NCBI GenBank assembly: GCA_025055115.1
Contig: JANWYJ010000033.1
Coordinates: forward strand, 62,001 to 126,000
DNA: 64,000 nt
DNA from: Gemmata sp.
Lineage (GTDB): Bacteria; Planctomycetota; Planctomycetia; Gemmatales; Gemmataceae
Direction: 5' to 3'
Made by a program: the position numbers and the translations under genes. This document shows, in pieces, positions 46,057 to 55,503 of this stretch. Each line of letters begins with the position of its first letter. The stretch's first letter is position 1. The notes beneath the pieces were generated by a model, which was given only the letters and a program-made list of their open reading frames with translations, was not told the origin of the DNA and did not search any database.

Positions 46057-47547
46057 TTACTCACTATTGGCCAGCGGTTGATCGACCGGGACGCATTCGC
46101 GCAATTTGCCCAGAAGCTGTTTCATCGTAATACCCGGATCGACCAGAACGACCGAATTCGGCCCTTCCCGAACCAAGCTCCGCCACGGTGTTTGCTCCGC
46201 CGACAGGAGCAAAAAGGCACACACTTCCATGCCCACATGGCCGGCCACACGGAGGACGTCATTGAACGCATCGACGCCTTCCCGCCCCACCGTCCGGGCA
46301 TCGACGATCAGAGCATGATAGGCCTCCTGTTTGTAACGTTTGGCCGCTTGCGTCGGATCGATCGATAGCCACACGCGATAACCCCGTTCGCGGAGTTTCT
46401 CGCGGAAGGCGTCTTGTAATTTGGGGTTCTGCTCGACGACAAAAACCGTTTTAGGCCCCACGGGGCGGCGATTTTCGGCCCCCTGGGTCGTTAAATCGAC
46501 ACGGCAGGCTTGAACGGCCTCCAACAACTGCCCTGGGGTTTGGAAACGTTGCGTCGGGTCGAAGGCGACCATTTTCGCCAACAACCGCATCACCAGCGGG
46601 GGAATCCCGAACTGCGGCCCACGAATCCGCAGCGTATCTTCCACATCGCGATAACGCTGCGGTTGCATGCGCGCCTGGCGGTCGCGGGTCACAGGCATCA
46701 GAGGTTCCCCCGTGAGGCATTCGTACAGGACGCAACCCAGGAAATAGATATCGCTGCGGACATCCCCTGGTTTCTGCCCGGTGGCTTTCTCCAAACCGGC
46801 GTAATCCACGGTGCGGTCCACGGCAATATCTTCATCCGCTTCAATTTGCCGCTGCAGATGCACCGCCGTACTGGCACTGATTTCCGCCAGGCCAAAGTCC
46901 ACCAGCTTCGCTTGACCGGTGGGAACGGCGATCAGAATGTTGGTGGGCTTGATGTCGCGGTGGGTCAAGCCACGGGTATAGGCATAGTTCAGCCCTTGCA
47001 CACATTCATCGAGAATCCGCAACGCCTCCTCGGCGGCGAGCTTTTTGCGGGCTTGTAGTAAATCCCGCAAATTCCCCCCTTCGATAAACTCCATCACGAT
47101 GAAATACTGGCCGGTTTGCGCATCCTGATTGACGGCCAGAACCGAGACAATGTTGGGGTGACGAATGGATAGCCCCAGGCGACCTTCCCGCATAAACAAG
47201 TCGACTTTCTGCTTGTCCATCGTCCACTTGTTGCGGAGGACTTTGATCGCCACCACCTGTCCGGTGCGTGGATCGTCGCCGCGGTAGACCCGGCCAAAGC
47301 TCCCCGAGGCGATTTTGTACAAAATCCGATAACCGCCCAGAAAATACCCATCCAGATCGCCTTTGAGGAGTTTCCGGGCCTGCCACGGAGTGAGGTATTT
47401 CCGCCGTTCCAACAAACGGATCATGTCCGCCGCCGGGGCTTTTTTATCGTCTAACTCGATGAGGCATTCCCGAACTTGATCATCGCTGACCAAACCCAGA
47501 CGCAACGCGAGTTGACCAATACCAGAGGCATCAAGATTGACAGACAT
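46057..47547 (-). CDS. Serine/threonine protein kinase with a C-terminal receiver-like domain
   Basis: 496 residues from the ATG at 47547. The N-terminal 65 residues form a small domain that often precedes planctomycete kinases (RLGLVSDDQVRECL, KYLTPWQARKLLKG). The kinase domain spans about 70-345: glycine loop IASGSFGRVYRGDD, VAIKVL, HRDIKPTNIL, VDFGLAE. The C-terminal 115 residues look like a response-regulator receiver fold (VFVVEQNPKLQDAFREKL, YHALIVDARTVGREGVDAF) but lack the first acidic pair; the central Asp in IVDA remains. It may have lost phosphotransfer. Just behind it, on the same strand, is a secreted protein. Confidence 0.9.
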   Translation of the reverse strand: MSVNLDASGIGQLALRLGLVSDDQVRECLIELDDKKAPAADMIRLLERRKYLTPWQARKLLKGDLDGYFLGGYRILYKIASGSFGRVYRGDDPRTGQVVAIKVLRNKWTMDKQKVDLFMREGRLGLSIRHPNIVSVLAVNQDAQTGQYFIVMEFIEGGNLRDLLQARKKLAAEEALRILDECVQGLNYAYTRGLTHRDIKPTNILIAVPTGQAKLVDFGLAEISASTAVHLQRQIEADEDIAVDRTVDYAGLEKATGQKPGDVRSDIYFLGCVLYECLTGEPLMPVTRDRQARMQPQRYRDVEDTLRIRGPQFGIPPLVMRLLAKMVAFDPTQRFQTPGQLLEAVQACRVDLTTQGAENRRPVGPKTVFVVEQNPKLQDAFREKLRERGYRVWLSIDPTQAAKRYKQEAYHALIVDARTVGREGVDAFNDVLRVAGHVGMEVCAFLLLSAEQTPWRSLVREGPNSVVLVDPGITMKQLLGKLRECVPVDQPLANSE

Positions 47548-47771
47548 ACCCGCGACGATTGGAGAATGAACGAAAATCACCCCATCAAGCCGATTTTGGA
47601 TACCTTACCACCATGGGGCCAGTCCCGCAATTGGCCGCTGCGGCTTAGGCGGCACGGATTTGCCGATCAGGCGGTATTGTCGGATCGCCGGGGGTTTCTT
47701 CGGCCAGGCGCTTTTCACATCGCTCCACGAAGCAAATCAAAACTGGATAAGAACTTAGACTCAATACTCGC

Positions 47772-48461
47772 TCAATACTCAGGCGGGGTCAATTCATAGA
47801 CGGCGACTGGTCGTCGCTCCGGGCCATCCCCCAAGGACCACCGCGAATAACGAACTTGCCAACCGGTGCTGGCGAGGTTCTCCAACAGTCGCAAACTCGG
47901 CGGCCGGTAGGGGTCTGCAATCAGCAATCGCCCTTGCGCGGCCAGATTGGTGTGGAAGATATGCTGCAATTCGCGATGCAGTGTATCAGCATAGAGAATA
48001 TCCGATCCGATAATCCAATCGTAGCGCGCATGATCGGTCCACGCCGCCCAATCGCCAATGCGGTACTCGATACCGCGCAGGCCATTGCGTTCGCCATTCA
48101 TCCGGCAGACATGGGTGATCAGTTCGGAGCGGTCGGTTTGAACAACCCTAGCTCCCAAGGCCGCCGCCACCATCCCTGGCAATCCGGTGCCAGCTCCTAG
48201 CTCCAGCACGGAGCGGCCACAGAACGCACTGGCGCGCGTAACGATTTCATGGGCCAGGGCAATCGCGGCTGGCCACAGGACAACGCCATAGGGCGCCCGA
48301 TTCTCCGTGTGGTGGAGAAAGGTCGTTTCTTCGTCCAGACTGATCACCGCGGCGGTGTGCAGAATGGACAATTCGCGATCACCGACCACGAGCCGGCATT
48401 CTGCGAGTGGGAAATCGCCGATGCTGGTGTGTAAAACCGGTGGCTGTTGCGAATTGGTCAT
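47772..48461 (-). CDS. Class I SAM-dependent methyltransferase (METTL21/lysine-methyltransferase-like)
   Basis: 229 residues from the ATG at 48461 (GGGGGATAA upstream). SAM-binding motif LELGAGTGLPGMVAAALGA, then VVQTDRSELI, and the post-II motif GSDILYADT with DxxY, typical of the seven-beta-strand lysine methyltransferase group (METTL21-like, Pfam Methyltransf_16). Protein or small-molecule substrate unknown. Confidence 0.85.
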   Translation of the reverse strand: MTNSQQPPVLHTSIGDFPLAECRLVVGDRELSILHTAAVISLDEETTFLHHTENRAPYGVVLWPAAIALAHEIVTRASAFCGRSVLELGAGTGLPGMVAAALGARVVQTDRSELITHVCRMNGERNGLRGIEYRIGDWAAWTDHARYDWIIGSDILYADTLHRELQHIFHTNLAAQGRLLIADPYRPPSLRLLENLASTGWQVRYSRWSLGDGPERRPVAVYELTPPEY

Positions 48462-48515
48462 CGTGATTATCCCCCGTGCCCGAAAGGGAAAGCGCAAGCC
48501 CGCGGCTACTGGTCT

Positions 48516-49007
48516 TCAGGGCCGCCGTCGCGGCGGGTGTTCCCAACACCAGGCAAACAGGAGGTCCCATTCGAGTTGTTGCACCCGTTGGGCGGTGGCT
48601 TCCGCATCGCTGCCGCTATTGCGGACGTGTTCGCAAAAATCCACAAACGCTTCGGGCGAACTGTAGGCATAACCCACGCGCGGTGCTGCTTGGCGCAATT
48701 GCTCCAGCACCGGATGATGGCCGACGCGGCGAAACCAATACTTGCTATTCCACGCATCCGGTTCGCGCCGATGCAGGATCGCGTGCCAGAAATTCCGCTC
48801 CGGATCGCTTTCGTCGGCCTGGCTGATGGCGTGGGCTTCGTCGAGGAAATCGAACCGTAGCCACAGCCCTGCGGCACAGGCGGGCGGTAGTTGGCTGCAG
48901 GCTTCGGCGATCGACGATCGCAGCGGCTCCCGTGGCTGCCCCGGCCCCAACGATACCGGATGTTCTACCCGTAGCAATTCCTCCACCGCCGCCGGATACT
49001 TCGGCAT
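48516..49007 (-). CDS. Conserved hypothetical cytoplasmic protein
   Basis: 163 residues, Trp- and acid-rich, containing RRVGHHPVLEQLRQAAPRVG and a run of Arg near the end (PPRRRP). It resembles a short family seen in planctomycetes but I cannot name it. GAGG lies upstream of the ATG. The gene lies 54 bp before the methyltransferase on the same strand, so they may be co-transcribed. Confidence 0.7.
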   Translation of the reverse strand: MPKYPAAVEELLRVEHPVSLGPGQPREPLRSSIAEACSQLPPACAAGLWLRFDFLDEAHAISQADESDPERNFWHAILHRREPDAWNSKYWFRRVGHHPVLEQLRQAAPRVGYAYSSPEAFVDFCEHVRNSGSDAEATAQRVQQLEWDLLFAWCWEHPPRRRP

Positions 49008-49108
49008 GACCTCATCCCCCTGATGAAACCAACTGCTGGATGAAGTTTCTAACCGACGTTGTATTTACATCACCGTTCACCTACTATCCGCCATTGCGTC
49101 ATTCTCGT

Positions 49109-49150
49109 GACTCCCAAGAGGATGGACTCCCAAGACGATGACTACCAAGG
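49109..49150. repeat. 16-bp tandem repeat between convergent promoters
   Basis: GACTCCCAAGA(G/C)GATG occurs at 49109-49124 and 49125-49140, followed by a partial third copy (ACTACCAAGG). The surrounding 49008-49236 holds no supported gene. Confidence 0.85.
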
Positions 49151-49236
49151 CTGAAGAAGAGGAATGTGGTAATTCCTCCTTGCCGCGAGGTGTCGTCCTG
49201 CGGGATAATACCTACGGTGGCTATCTTGGGGAGTGA

Positions 49237-50469
49237 ATGTCGATGGTGGCCCGTCTGTTATCGATGGCCGCGCTGATGGCGGCCGGTGTGTTGGTCGTGG
49301 TTGCAGATACGCAAGCCTGCCCCGGCTGCGGACCGCCCACGGGCCAAACACTCACCAGTGAAGTCGCACAGGCCGACTTCATCCTCTACGGCACCCTCAG
49401 TAACGCCAAACCCGATCCAAAAGAACCGGGCACCTCAAAAGGTACGACCGATATGACCATCGAAGCGATCATCAAGTCGCACCCGTTGGTCAAGGATAAG
49501 AAAGTCTTTACCATTCCCCGCTACGTTCCTCCCGATCCTAAACCGACCAAGTACCTGGTGTTTTTCAACGTCGTCAATGGCGAGGTGGACCCTTATCGCG
49601 GCGTCGCGGTGTCGGCGAACAGCCCGTTGCCGGAATACCTCCAAGGAGCCTTGGCGGTCAAAGGCAAAGACAACGCCACCCGTCTGCGCTTTTTCTTCGA
49701 CCATCTCGAATCGCCTGATTTGGAAATCAGCGGCGATGCCTACAACGAGTTCGCCTTTGCCGATTACAAGGAGGTTGTAGAACTGGCCCCCACCCTGCCG
49801 GCCGATACCATCATGAAGTGGCTGAAAGACCCCAACACCCGCGCTTCACGCTATGGGTTATATGGTCTGTTCATCGGCCACTGCGGCAAGCCGGAGCATG
49901 CCCAACAACTGCGCCAACTGCTCGACGATCCTGAGCGGAAGTTCAGCAGTGGTCTGGATGGTATGCTCATGGGCTACATCCTCCTCGATAAGAAAGCGGG
50001 CTACGACTACCTGATGAACATTCTCCGCAACCCTGAGAATGAGTTTCTTATCAAACACGCCGGCTTGAAAGTCTTACGCTTCTTCTGGGAATACCGCGAC
50101 GATATCCAGAAGTTCAAAAAGCAAGAGGTGTTGTCGCGTAAGGAAATCCTCGACGGCATGACAGCTCTCATCGCCCATCCCGACATCGCCGACATGCCCA
50201 TCGACGACTTACGGAAATGGAAAGCGTGGGACATGACCGACACGGTGTTAAAGTATGCTCAGGTCGAATCCCACAACAAATTGCCGATCAATCGTCGGGC
50301 GATTCTGAAATTTGCCCTGGCGGCCAGTTGGGAGGATCCCAAGAACACCGCGGCCGTCCAATTCGTCGCCCAGGCGCGCCAGAACGAACCGGAGCGTGTC
50401 AAACTCCTCGAAGAGCTTCTCCGCGACGAAATGCGTGTGCTTCCCAAAGCGGAACCGGGGAAGAAATAA
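49237..50469 (+). CDS. Secreted CxxC protein, first of two tandem paralogues
   Basis: 410 residues. Signal peptide (LLSMAALMAAGVLVVVADT), then CPGC right at the mature N-terminus and a beta-rich domain (ADFILYGTLSNAKPDP, TIPRYVPPDPKPTKYLVFFNV) that looks OB/NTR-like by pattern. From about residue 150 the rest is helical, repeat-like (HEAT-type), with LYGLFIGHCGKPEHAQQLRQL and YILLDKKAGYDYLMNIL. GGGGAGTG precedes the ATG. Paralogous to the next gene; function unknown. Confidence 0.78.
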   Translation: MSMVARLLSMAALMAAGVLVVVADTQACPGCGPPTGQTLTSEVAQADFILYGTLSNAKPDPKEPGTSKGTTDMTIEAIIKSHPLVKDKKVFTIPRYVPPDPKPTKYLVFFNVVNGEVDPYRGVAVSANSPLPEYLQGALAVKGKDNATRLRFFFDHLESPDLEISGDAYNEFAFADYKEVVELAPTLPADTIMKWLKDPNTRASRYGLYGLFIGHCGKPEHAQQLRQLLDDPERKFSSGLDGMLMGYILLDKKAGYDYLMNILRNPENEFLIKHAGLKVLRFFWEYRDDIQKFKKQEVLSRKEILDGMTALIAHPDIADMPIDDLRKWKAWDMTDTVLKYAQVESHNKLPINRRAILKFALAASWEDPKNTAAVQFVAQARQNEPERVKLLEELLRDEMRVLPKAEPGKK

Positions 50470-50598
50470 CGGCCTGCCGCGGTGCCTTTGCCCTCCCACG
50501 TCGGTGGCTGGTTTGTGGCGGCAGAAGTCCCCTTCCCTTCAGCTGCTGGGTTGGTGTATCACAGTGGCTCGCCCGTGGTTCCCGGGAGGCCACTGAAA

Positions 50599-51753
50599 AT
50601 GGTTCGCATCCCTGGCGTTCTCATGGTGTTGCTGGGCGTGGCAGCAACGCCCACCCTGGCCTGCACATTCTGTGCTGAGAATATCCGCACTCTGCCAACC
50701 TTGCGCATGCAGTATGCCCAAGCGAAGGCGGTTTATTACGGACAGTTGAAGAACCCCCGCGTCGATCCACGCACCGACGACGTCGCGACCGATCTGTACC
50801 TGACACGGGCCTTGAAGGATACCCCGGCCCGTGGGAATCAGAACGTGTTGGCCATTCGCGAATACATCCCGGCGACAGGACCAGTAGCTCCCGAGTTCAT
50901 CGCCTTCTTCACCCTGATCGATGGCAAGTTGCACTATACCTCCGGAGTACCGGCTTCAGCGGCCACGCTGAATTATCTAGCCGGAGCTGTCAAACTCGAT
51001 ACCGACGCCGCCGATAGCACAACACGCTTGGCCTACTTCTTCAAGCATCTGGCTTCACCCGACCCCGTTGTGGCCGCGGATGCGTTCGTTGAGTTCGCCC
51101 GCACTCCCGATGGCGAAATTACTCGCAGTGCCAAGCATTTCGATGCCGCCGTGCTGCGTAAACTCATCGCGGATGAGAAAACCCCCAGCGAGCGTTTGGG
51201 AGTCTTGGCCTTCCTTTTGGGTGTCTGCGGTACGGCCGACGATGCGGCATTCCTCGCGCGTCAACTGAAAGCCCAACCCCTTTCCGAACGCGTTCGCGAT
51301 GCCTTCGGGGGGTTGCTCGCCGGCTATATTCTGCTTGCCCCCACCGATGGCTGGACCTTCGCGACAGCCGTTTTGGCCAACGCCAAGCAACCTTTCTCTG
51401 TGCGGCTTTCCACCATCAATACTGTCCGTTTCTTTCAAGCAACCCGCGGGGCTGATTACAAAGCCGAAATCCTCCAGTGCTGCGCGGCCTTATTACCGGA
51501 AGGCGATCTGGCCGATCAAGCGATTGAAGACCTCCGCCGCTGGGGCTACTGGGAACTGACTCCGGAAGTCTTGGCACAATTCCCCAAGCCCACGCACGCC
51601 GCCCCGATCGTGCGCCGCAGCATTGTACGGTATGCGTTGAGTTGTCCGCGTGAAGAAGCCCGGGCCTTTATCGCCCAATTGCGGCAAACCGACCCGAAAC
51701 TGGTCGCTACAGTGGAAGAACAACTCCAACGGCTCGAGGCACGGCCGCGATAA
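50599..51753 (+). CDS. Secreted CxxC protein, second of two tandem paralogues
   Basis: 384 residues from the ATG at 50599. Signal peptide (RIPGVLMVLLGVAATPTLA), then CTFC at the mature N-terminus. The first domain (AKAVYYGQLKNPRVDPRTDD, IREYIPATGPVAPEFIAFFT) parallels the upstream gene, and the helical half keeps the same order (LAFLLGVCGTADDAAFLARQL, GLLAGYILLAPTDGWTFATAVL). Sequence identity is low, so the duplication is old. It follows the paralogue by 130 bp with the same orientation. Confidence 0.78.
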   Translation: MVRIPGVLMVLLGVAATPTLACTFCAENIRTLPTLRMQYAQAKAVYYGQLKNPRVDPRTDDVATDLYLTRALKDTPARGNQNVLAIREYIPATGPVAPEFIAFFTLIDGKLHYTSGVPASAATLNYLAGAVKLDTDAADSTTRLAYFFKHLASPDPVVAADAFVEFARTPDGEITRSAKHFDAAVLRKLIADEKTPSERLGVLAFLLGVCGTADDAAFLARQLKAQPLSERVRDAFGGLLAGYILLAPTDGWTFATAVLANAKQPFSVRLSTINTVRFFQATRGADYKAEILQCCAALLPEGDLADQAIEDLRRWGYWELTPEVLAQFPKPTHAAPIVRRSIVRYALSCPREEARAFIAQLRQTDPKLVATVEEQLQRLEARPR

Positions 51754-51969
51754 CCCCGGGCTTGGCCACAGGGTTTCTCCGGGAAAGGCCTCTTTGTCCG
51801 AGCCACGCTACTGTTCGATGCAACCCCCGTGTTCGGAGCAACCCCAGGTGCTTCGCTGGCGGCACACGCCAGGTTGCCGTCGAAAGGCTCCTGCATCCGG
51901 TGGAGTCTGGATTGATTTTTTTCGCGCACTTGGCGTAGCATCCGCTTATCGGGTTAGGGAGGACCGATC

Positions 51970-53295
51970 ATGGCGGATGTTTCCCGTGGGCTGGGTCGCC
52001 CGACGCTGGCTGGGTTGGGCCGCCGGTGGGGTAACGGGTTTCAACACGCGGCGCTGTGGCTGTGGTATCACACGCTCTATTCCAATCATCGGTTGGCATC
52101 GTTCGGTCGCTTCCTGAAGATGCTGGCTTGTGGGCAGTTCTCACGAATTCGCGAGAAATTCCGGCAACGCGCTGCGGGCAAGGCCTTGGCAGTCTACAAC
52201 TGCCCCGCGACGATCGTTCGTCATGGCCCGCCTCTGCATCTGGCCGGGCACATCCACGGTCATGGGGGCTACGATCATCTGGTGGCCAAAACCCTCATCG
52301 GCCTGACGAAGGCGGGCATTCACGTTTATCGCGATGCCCGCGCGTTCATGCATCAAGACTATGTTCCGCCCGAATACGCTCCCTCCGAGCGGATGTACGA
52401 TTGGCGTTCGCCACGCCTGGCGGTCATTCCCCCCCACTTGCTGTACCGCTTCAAGCCCAATCGTGCCACCGCAACCTGGACGATGTGGGAAACCAACCAA
52501 CTCCCACTGGGTTCGGTGAAATATCTCAACCGCTGCGGCTTAGTGCTGGTCCCCAGCCGCTGGGGTGTGGAAAGCTTCCGCGACAACGGCGTGACCGTTC
52601 CGATGGAAGTTGTCCCGCTGGGTTACGATCCTGAAATTTTCTCGCCGCGGCAAGCCGGTTGTGGACCGGAGCTATGCACGTTCGGTACTGCTGGAGCCTT
52701 GGATGAAGGCGGATTGCGCAAGAACATTCAGCGTGTGATCGATCTATTCCTGCTGGCTTTTCCCCACCAGCGCGACGTTCGGCTGAAGGTGAAGATCACG
52801 CCCCGTTCGCCGATGGTCAACACGCATGGCGATTCACGCATTGAGGTCGTCAGCACCGGGTTAACTCCCTTGGCGTTAGCGAATTGGTACCGTTCGTTAA
52901 CGTGTTACGTGAATGCCTCCTATGGTGAGGGTTTTGGTTTGCATCTGCTGGAAGCGATGGGTTGTGGTGTTCCGCTCATCAGCACGACCTTCAGCGCCGT
53001 TGGGGAAATGTTTGATTCCCAGGTCGGTTACGAAGTCGGCTACCGGTTGATTGAAGCCAAAAACCGGATTTACCAGGGCCAATGGGCCGACCCGAACAAC
53101 GATGAACTCATCACCTGCATGCGGGAGGTTTATGCCGATCGGACCACGGCCGATCGGCTCGGTATGGCCGCCGCCCAACGGGCACGCCAGTGGAGTTGGG
53201 ACGCCAGCATGCGCGGTTTGGTTCAGGCGCTTGTTCAACACGGCTACTTACCGGCTGGCGAGGGGGCAGTTGCGTTTCAGGCCACCGCCGCCTGA
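51970..53295 (+). CDS. GT4-type glycosyltransferase
   Basis: 441 residues. GGAGG lies seven bases upstream of the ATG. The C-terminal half shows the GT4 signature: NASYGEGFGLHLLEAMGCGVPLI (donor-site Glu) and EVVPLGYDPEIF. The N-terminal region (AGHIHGHGGYDHLVAKTLIG) fits the acceptor domain. It should transfer a sugar from a nucleotide donor to a glycan or lipid at the membrane face; the specific sugar is unknown. The stop is followed by short tandem repeats. Confidence 0.88.
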   Translation: MADVSRGLGRPTLAGLGRRWGNGFQHAALWLWYHTLYSNHRLASFGRFLKMLACGQFSRIREKFRQRAAGKALAVYNCPATIVRHGPPLHLAGHIHGHGGYDHLVAKTLIGLTKAGIHVYRDARAFMHQDYVPPEYAPSERMYDWRSPRLAVIPPHLLYRFKPNRATATWTMWETNQLPLGSVKYLNRCGLVLVPSRWGVESFRDNGVTVPMEVVPLGYDPEIFSPRQAGCGPELCTFGTAGALDEGGLRKNIQRVIDLFLLAFPHQRDVRLKVKITPRSPMVNTHGDSRIEVVSTGLTPLALANWYRSLTCYVNASYGEGFGLHLLEAMGCGVPLISTTFSAVGEMFDSQVGYEVGYRLIEAKNRIYQGQWADPNNDELITCMREVYADRTTADRLGMAAAQRARQWSWDASMRGLVQALVQHGYLPAGEGAVAFQATAA

Positions 53296-53353
53296 TCAGC
53301 GGCGTTTGTGCTTGCATGGTATCAGCGGCGTGTTGTACTTGCGTTGTACTTGC
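53295..53353. repeat. Short direct repeats at the GT4 stop
   Basis: ATCAGCGGCGT at 53295-53305 begins inside the TGA stop and recurs at 53321-53331. It is followed by an 11-bp tandem pair GTTGTACTTGC at 53332-53342 and 53343-53353. Confidence 0.85.
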
Positions 53354-53405
53354 ATGGTGTGGTGCGGGCAGGAATGCGGGCGTTCGTAACGCCGCGATGG
53401 GCCAA

Positions 53406-53433
53406 TTGCCGCCTCCGCCGATGCGGGTATAAT
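53406..53433 (+). promoter_or_regulatory. Sigma-70 promoter before the membrane protein gene
   Basis: TTGCCG (53406-53411) and TATAAT (53428-53433) are separated by 16 bp. Transcription would begin near 53440, giving a leader of about 70 nt before the ATG at 53509. Confidence 0.6.
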
Positions 53434-53508
53434 CCCCCCCTGTCCCGAAGATTACAACATCAGCCAATCGCGGCGCGACAGGCGCATTTCTTGATAGAAG
53501 GAGCCAGC

Positions 53509-55422
53509 ATGGCCGACGGGCGTGATCAGTCGAGCGGTTTCAACTACCGAACCTTCCTACCGTGGACCCAGATTTTCCGCTGCTTCCAGATCGCCTTGGA
53601 CCCACGGAAGTTGTTTGTCGCGGCTCTTGGCATCTTCGTGATGTCGTTTTTGTGGTGGGTGCTCTCGAACATCTTCTACTACAAACCTCCCAAGATCGAC
53701 GACCCGGATTACCAAACCAGTACGATTCAACGTGATTTTGAAGGCAAGCTCAATCCGGCCACAGGAAAGAATTACACCAACGAGGAACTCGAGGTGGCCG
53801 TTGCGGCGGAGGCTCGCCGTCGCTTCGACCGCGACTACGCCCAATGGCAAGAACTCGATCGGCTCGCTGGCCCTGGCGGGCGGCTCCGCACCATGCCCTG
53901 GTACGAATACCGTGGGCCGAATCCTTTCATTTTCTTCACCGATGTTCTGAGCGGCACCGCCGAAGAACGCGGCCAAGCCATTTACGGATTCTTGACCGGC
54001 TCGGTCCCCGTGTTGATCGAACCGCTGGTCAAACTGCTGCTGCCGGTCGCCAAAATCGTCTCGCCCGATATCAGCACCCTGACGCGAATCTATCTTTTCC
54101 TGATACTGCTTGCGAATGTCGCGGTGTGGGCGTTTAGCGGCGGCATCATCACCCGCATCGCGGCCATACAACTTGCGAACAAAGGACCCATCACGCTGAT
54201 GCAAGCGGTTCGCTTTGTCGTCAAACGGTATGCGAACTATCTGGGGGCACCACTGATTCCGTTGGCCATCATCGCCGCCGTGGTGCTGGGCCTGATCTTT
54301 TATGGGCTGTTAGCACTCGTTCCCCTCCTCGGTGATATTTTCCTGTTTGGTCTGGGTCTGCCGGTGATCCTCATTGGCGGCGCGATGATGACCGTATTCC
54401 TCATCGGTCTGGTCGGTTACCCGATGATGTACCCCACACTCAGTGTGGAAGGTGATCAGAGCGATACTTTCGATGCTCTTTCCCGTTCGGTCAATTACGT
54501 TTACCAAGCGCCGTGGCACTACATCTGGAACTGGTTGGTAGCTGTACTGTACGGAGCCGTGGTGACGCTGTTTGTGTTATTCTTCGCCTCCTTGACGGTG
54601 TACGTGGGCAAGTGGGCCGTCGGGCTGACGGCCAGCGCGGTCTGGAGCGACCGCAAACCCGACTTCCTTTTCATCTATGCCCCCGAATCGTTCGGCTGGA
54701 AAGAGCTACTCACCAAAGATAGCCCGTATGCGGTTTCCAGCAGTTGGGAACCGGTGAAAGAGAGTAATCGCCTAGTCATGACCTACAAGCCGGTCAATGC
54801 CGCCGTGTACGAGACCGCAAAGGCCGAGCTGTGGTGGTACAACCTCTGGGGCGCGGGTATTGTAACCTTCTGGCTGACGCTGGCGTTTCTGCTGATGCTC
54901 GGCTTCAGCTATAGCTTCTTCTGGTCCGCGGCCACCATGATTTACTATCTGATGCGCAAAAAGGTGGACGAAGCGGAGTTGGATGAAGTCTTCGAGGATG
55001 AAGAACCGGAAATACCACCCGTTCCCCCGCTGCCGAAAGGTGCCTCCGAACCGACGACCAGCGCGAGCAGCCCCACGTCGCTGCCAGTGATCGCCCCCCC
55101 GGCGACGATTCCGTTCAATCCGCCCGCGTCGGCCAGCCCGCCGGCTCCGCCAGCACCCTCAGCGCCCGCAGTTCCGCCGGTATCTCCTCCCCCCGCCGAG
55201 CCGCCGGCGCCATCGGCTACAGTCGTTCCGCCGGTACCTCCTCCTGCCGAACCGCCGTCGCCCCCCGCCGAACCGCCGGTGGCACCAGAACCGCCAGCCG
55301 CGCCGGTGGTTGTATCACCCCCATCGGAACCGCCACCAAGCGCAACGCCACCAATGACCGAGGGTGAGGTTTCCCAGGGCCGCGAACCTCCGCCAACCGA
55401 GGGGGAATCGCCTCTGCGATAA
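53509..55422 (+). CDS. Multi-pass membrane protein with a proline-rich tail
   Basis: 637 residues from the ATG at 53509 (AAGGAG five bases upstream). About six hydrophobic segments: VAALGIFVMSFLWWVLSNIF, IYLFLILLANVAVWAFSGGI, LIPLAIIAAVVLGLIFYGLL, LGLPVILIGGAMMTVFLIGL, NWLVAVLYGAVVTLFVLFFA and VTFWLTLAFLLMLGFSYSFF. A charged acidic hinge (DEAELDEVFEDEEPE) follows. The last 140 residues are Pro/Ala/Ser-rich (PPAEPP and PPAPPAPSAP units), probably an extended stalk. No named family. Confidence 0.8.
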   Translation: MADGRDQSSGFNYRTFLPWTQIFRCFQIALDPRKLFVAALGIFVMSFLWWVLSNIFYYKPPKIDDPDYQTSTIQRDFEGKLNPATGKNYTNEELEVAVAAEARRRFDRDYAQWQELDRLAGPGGRLRTMPWYEYRGPNPFIFFTDVLSGTAEERGQAIYGFLTGSVPVLIEPLVKLLLPVAKIVSPDISTLTRIYLFLILLANVAVWAFSGGIITRIAAIQLANKGPITLMQAVRFVVKRYANYLGAPLIPLAIIAAVVLGLIFYGLLALVPLLGDIFLFGLGLPVILIGGAMMTVFLIGLVGYPMMYPTLSVEGDQSDTFDALSRSVNYVYQAPWHYIWNWLVAVLYGAVVTLFVLFFASLTVYVGKWAVGLTASAVWSDRKPDFLFIYAPESFGWKELLTKDSPYAVSSSWEPVKESNRLVMTYKPVNAAVYETAKAELWWYNLWGAGIVTFWLTLAFLLMLGFSYSFFWSAATMIYYLMRKKVDEAELDEVFEDEEPEIPPVPPLPKGASEPTTSASSPTSLPVIAPPATIPFNPPASASPPAPPAPSAPAVPPVSPPPAEPPAPSATVVPPVPPPAEPPSPPAEPPVAPEPPAAPVVVSPPSEPPPSATPPMTEGEVSQGREPPPTEGESPLR

Positions 55423-55451
55423 TCTCCCTGCCGCGACGATCGCCCGACGCG

Positions 55452-55469
55452 CGGGGGCTTTGGCCCCCG
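55452..55469. terminator. Weak hairpin between the membrane protein and isomerase genes
   Basis: CGGGGGC (55452-55458) pairs with GCCCCCG (55463-55469) around the TTTG loop. No T-run follows, so this may be only a stable stem or a weak terminator. Confidence 0.35.
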
Positions 55470-55503
55470 ATGGCGTCTACCTGCTAACGGGGAGGCCGAC
55501 GCT

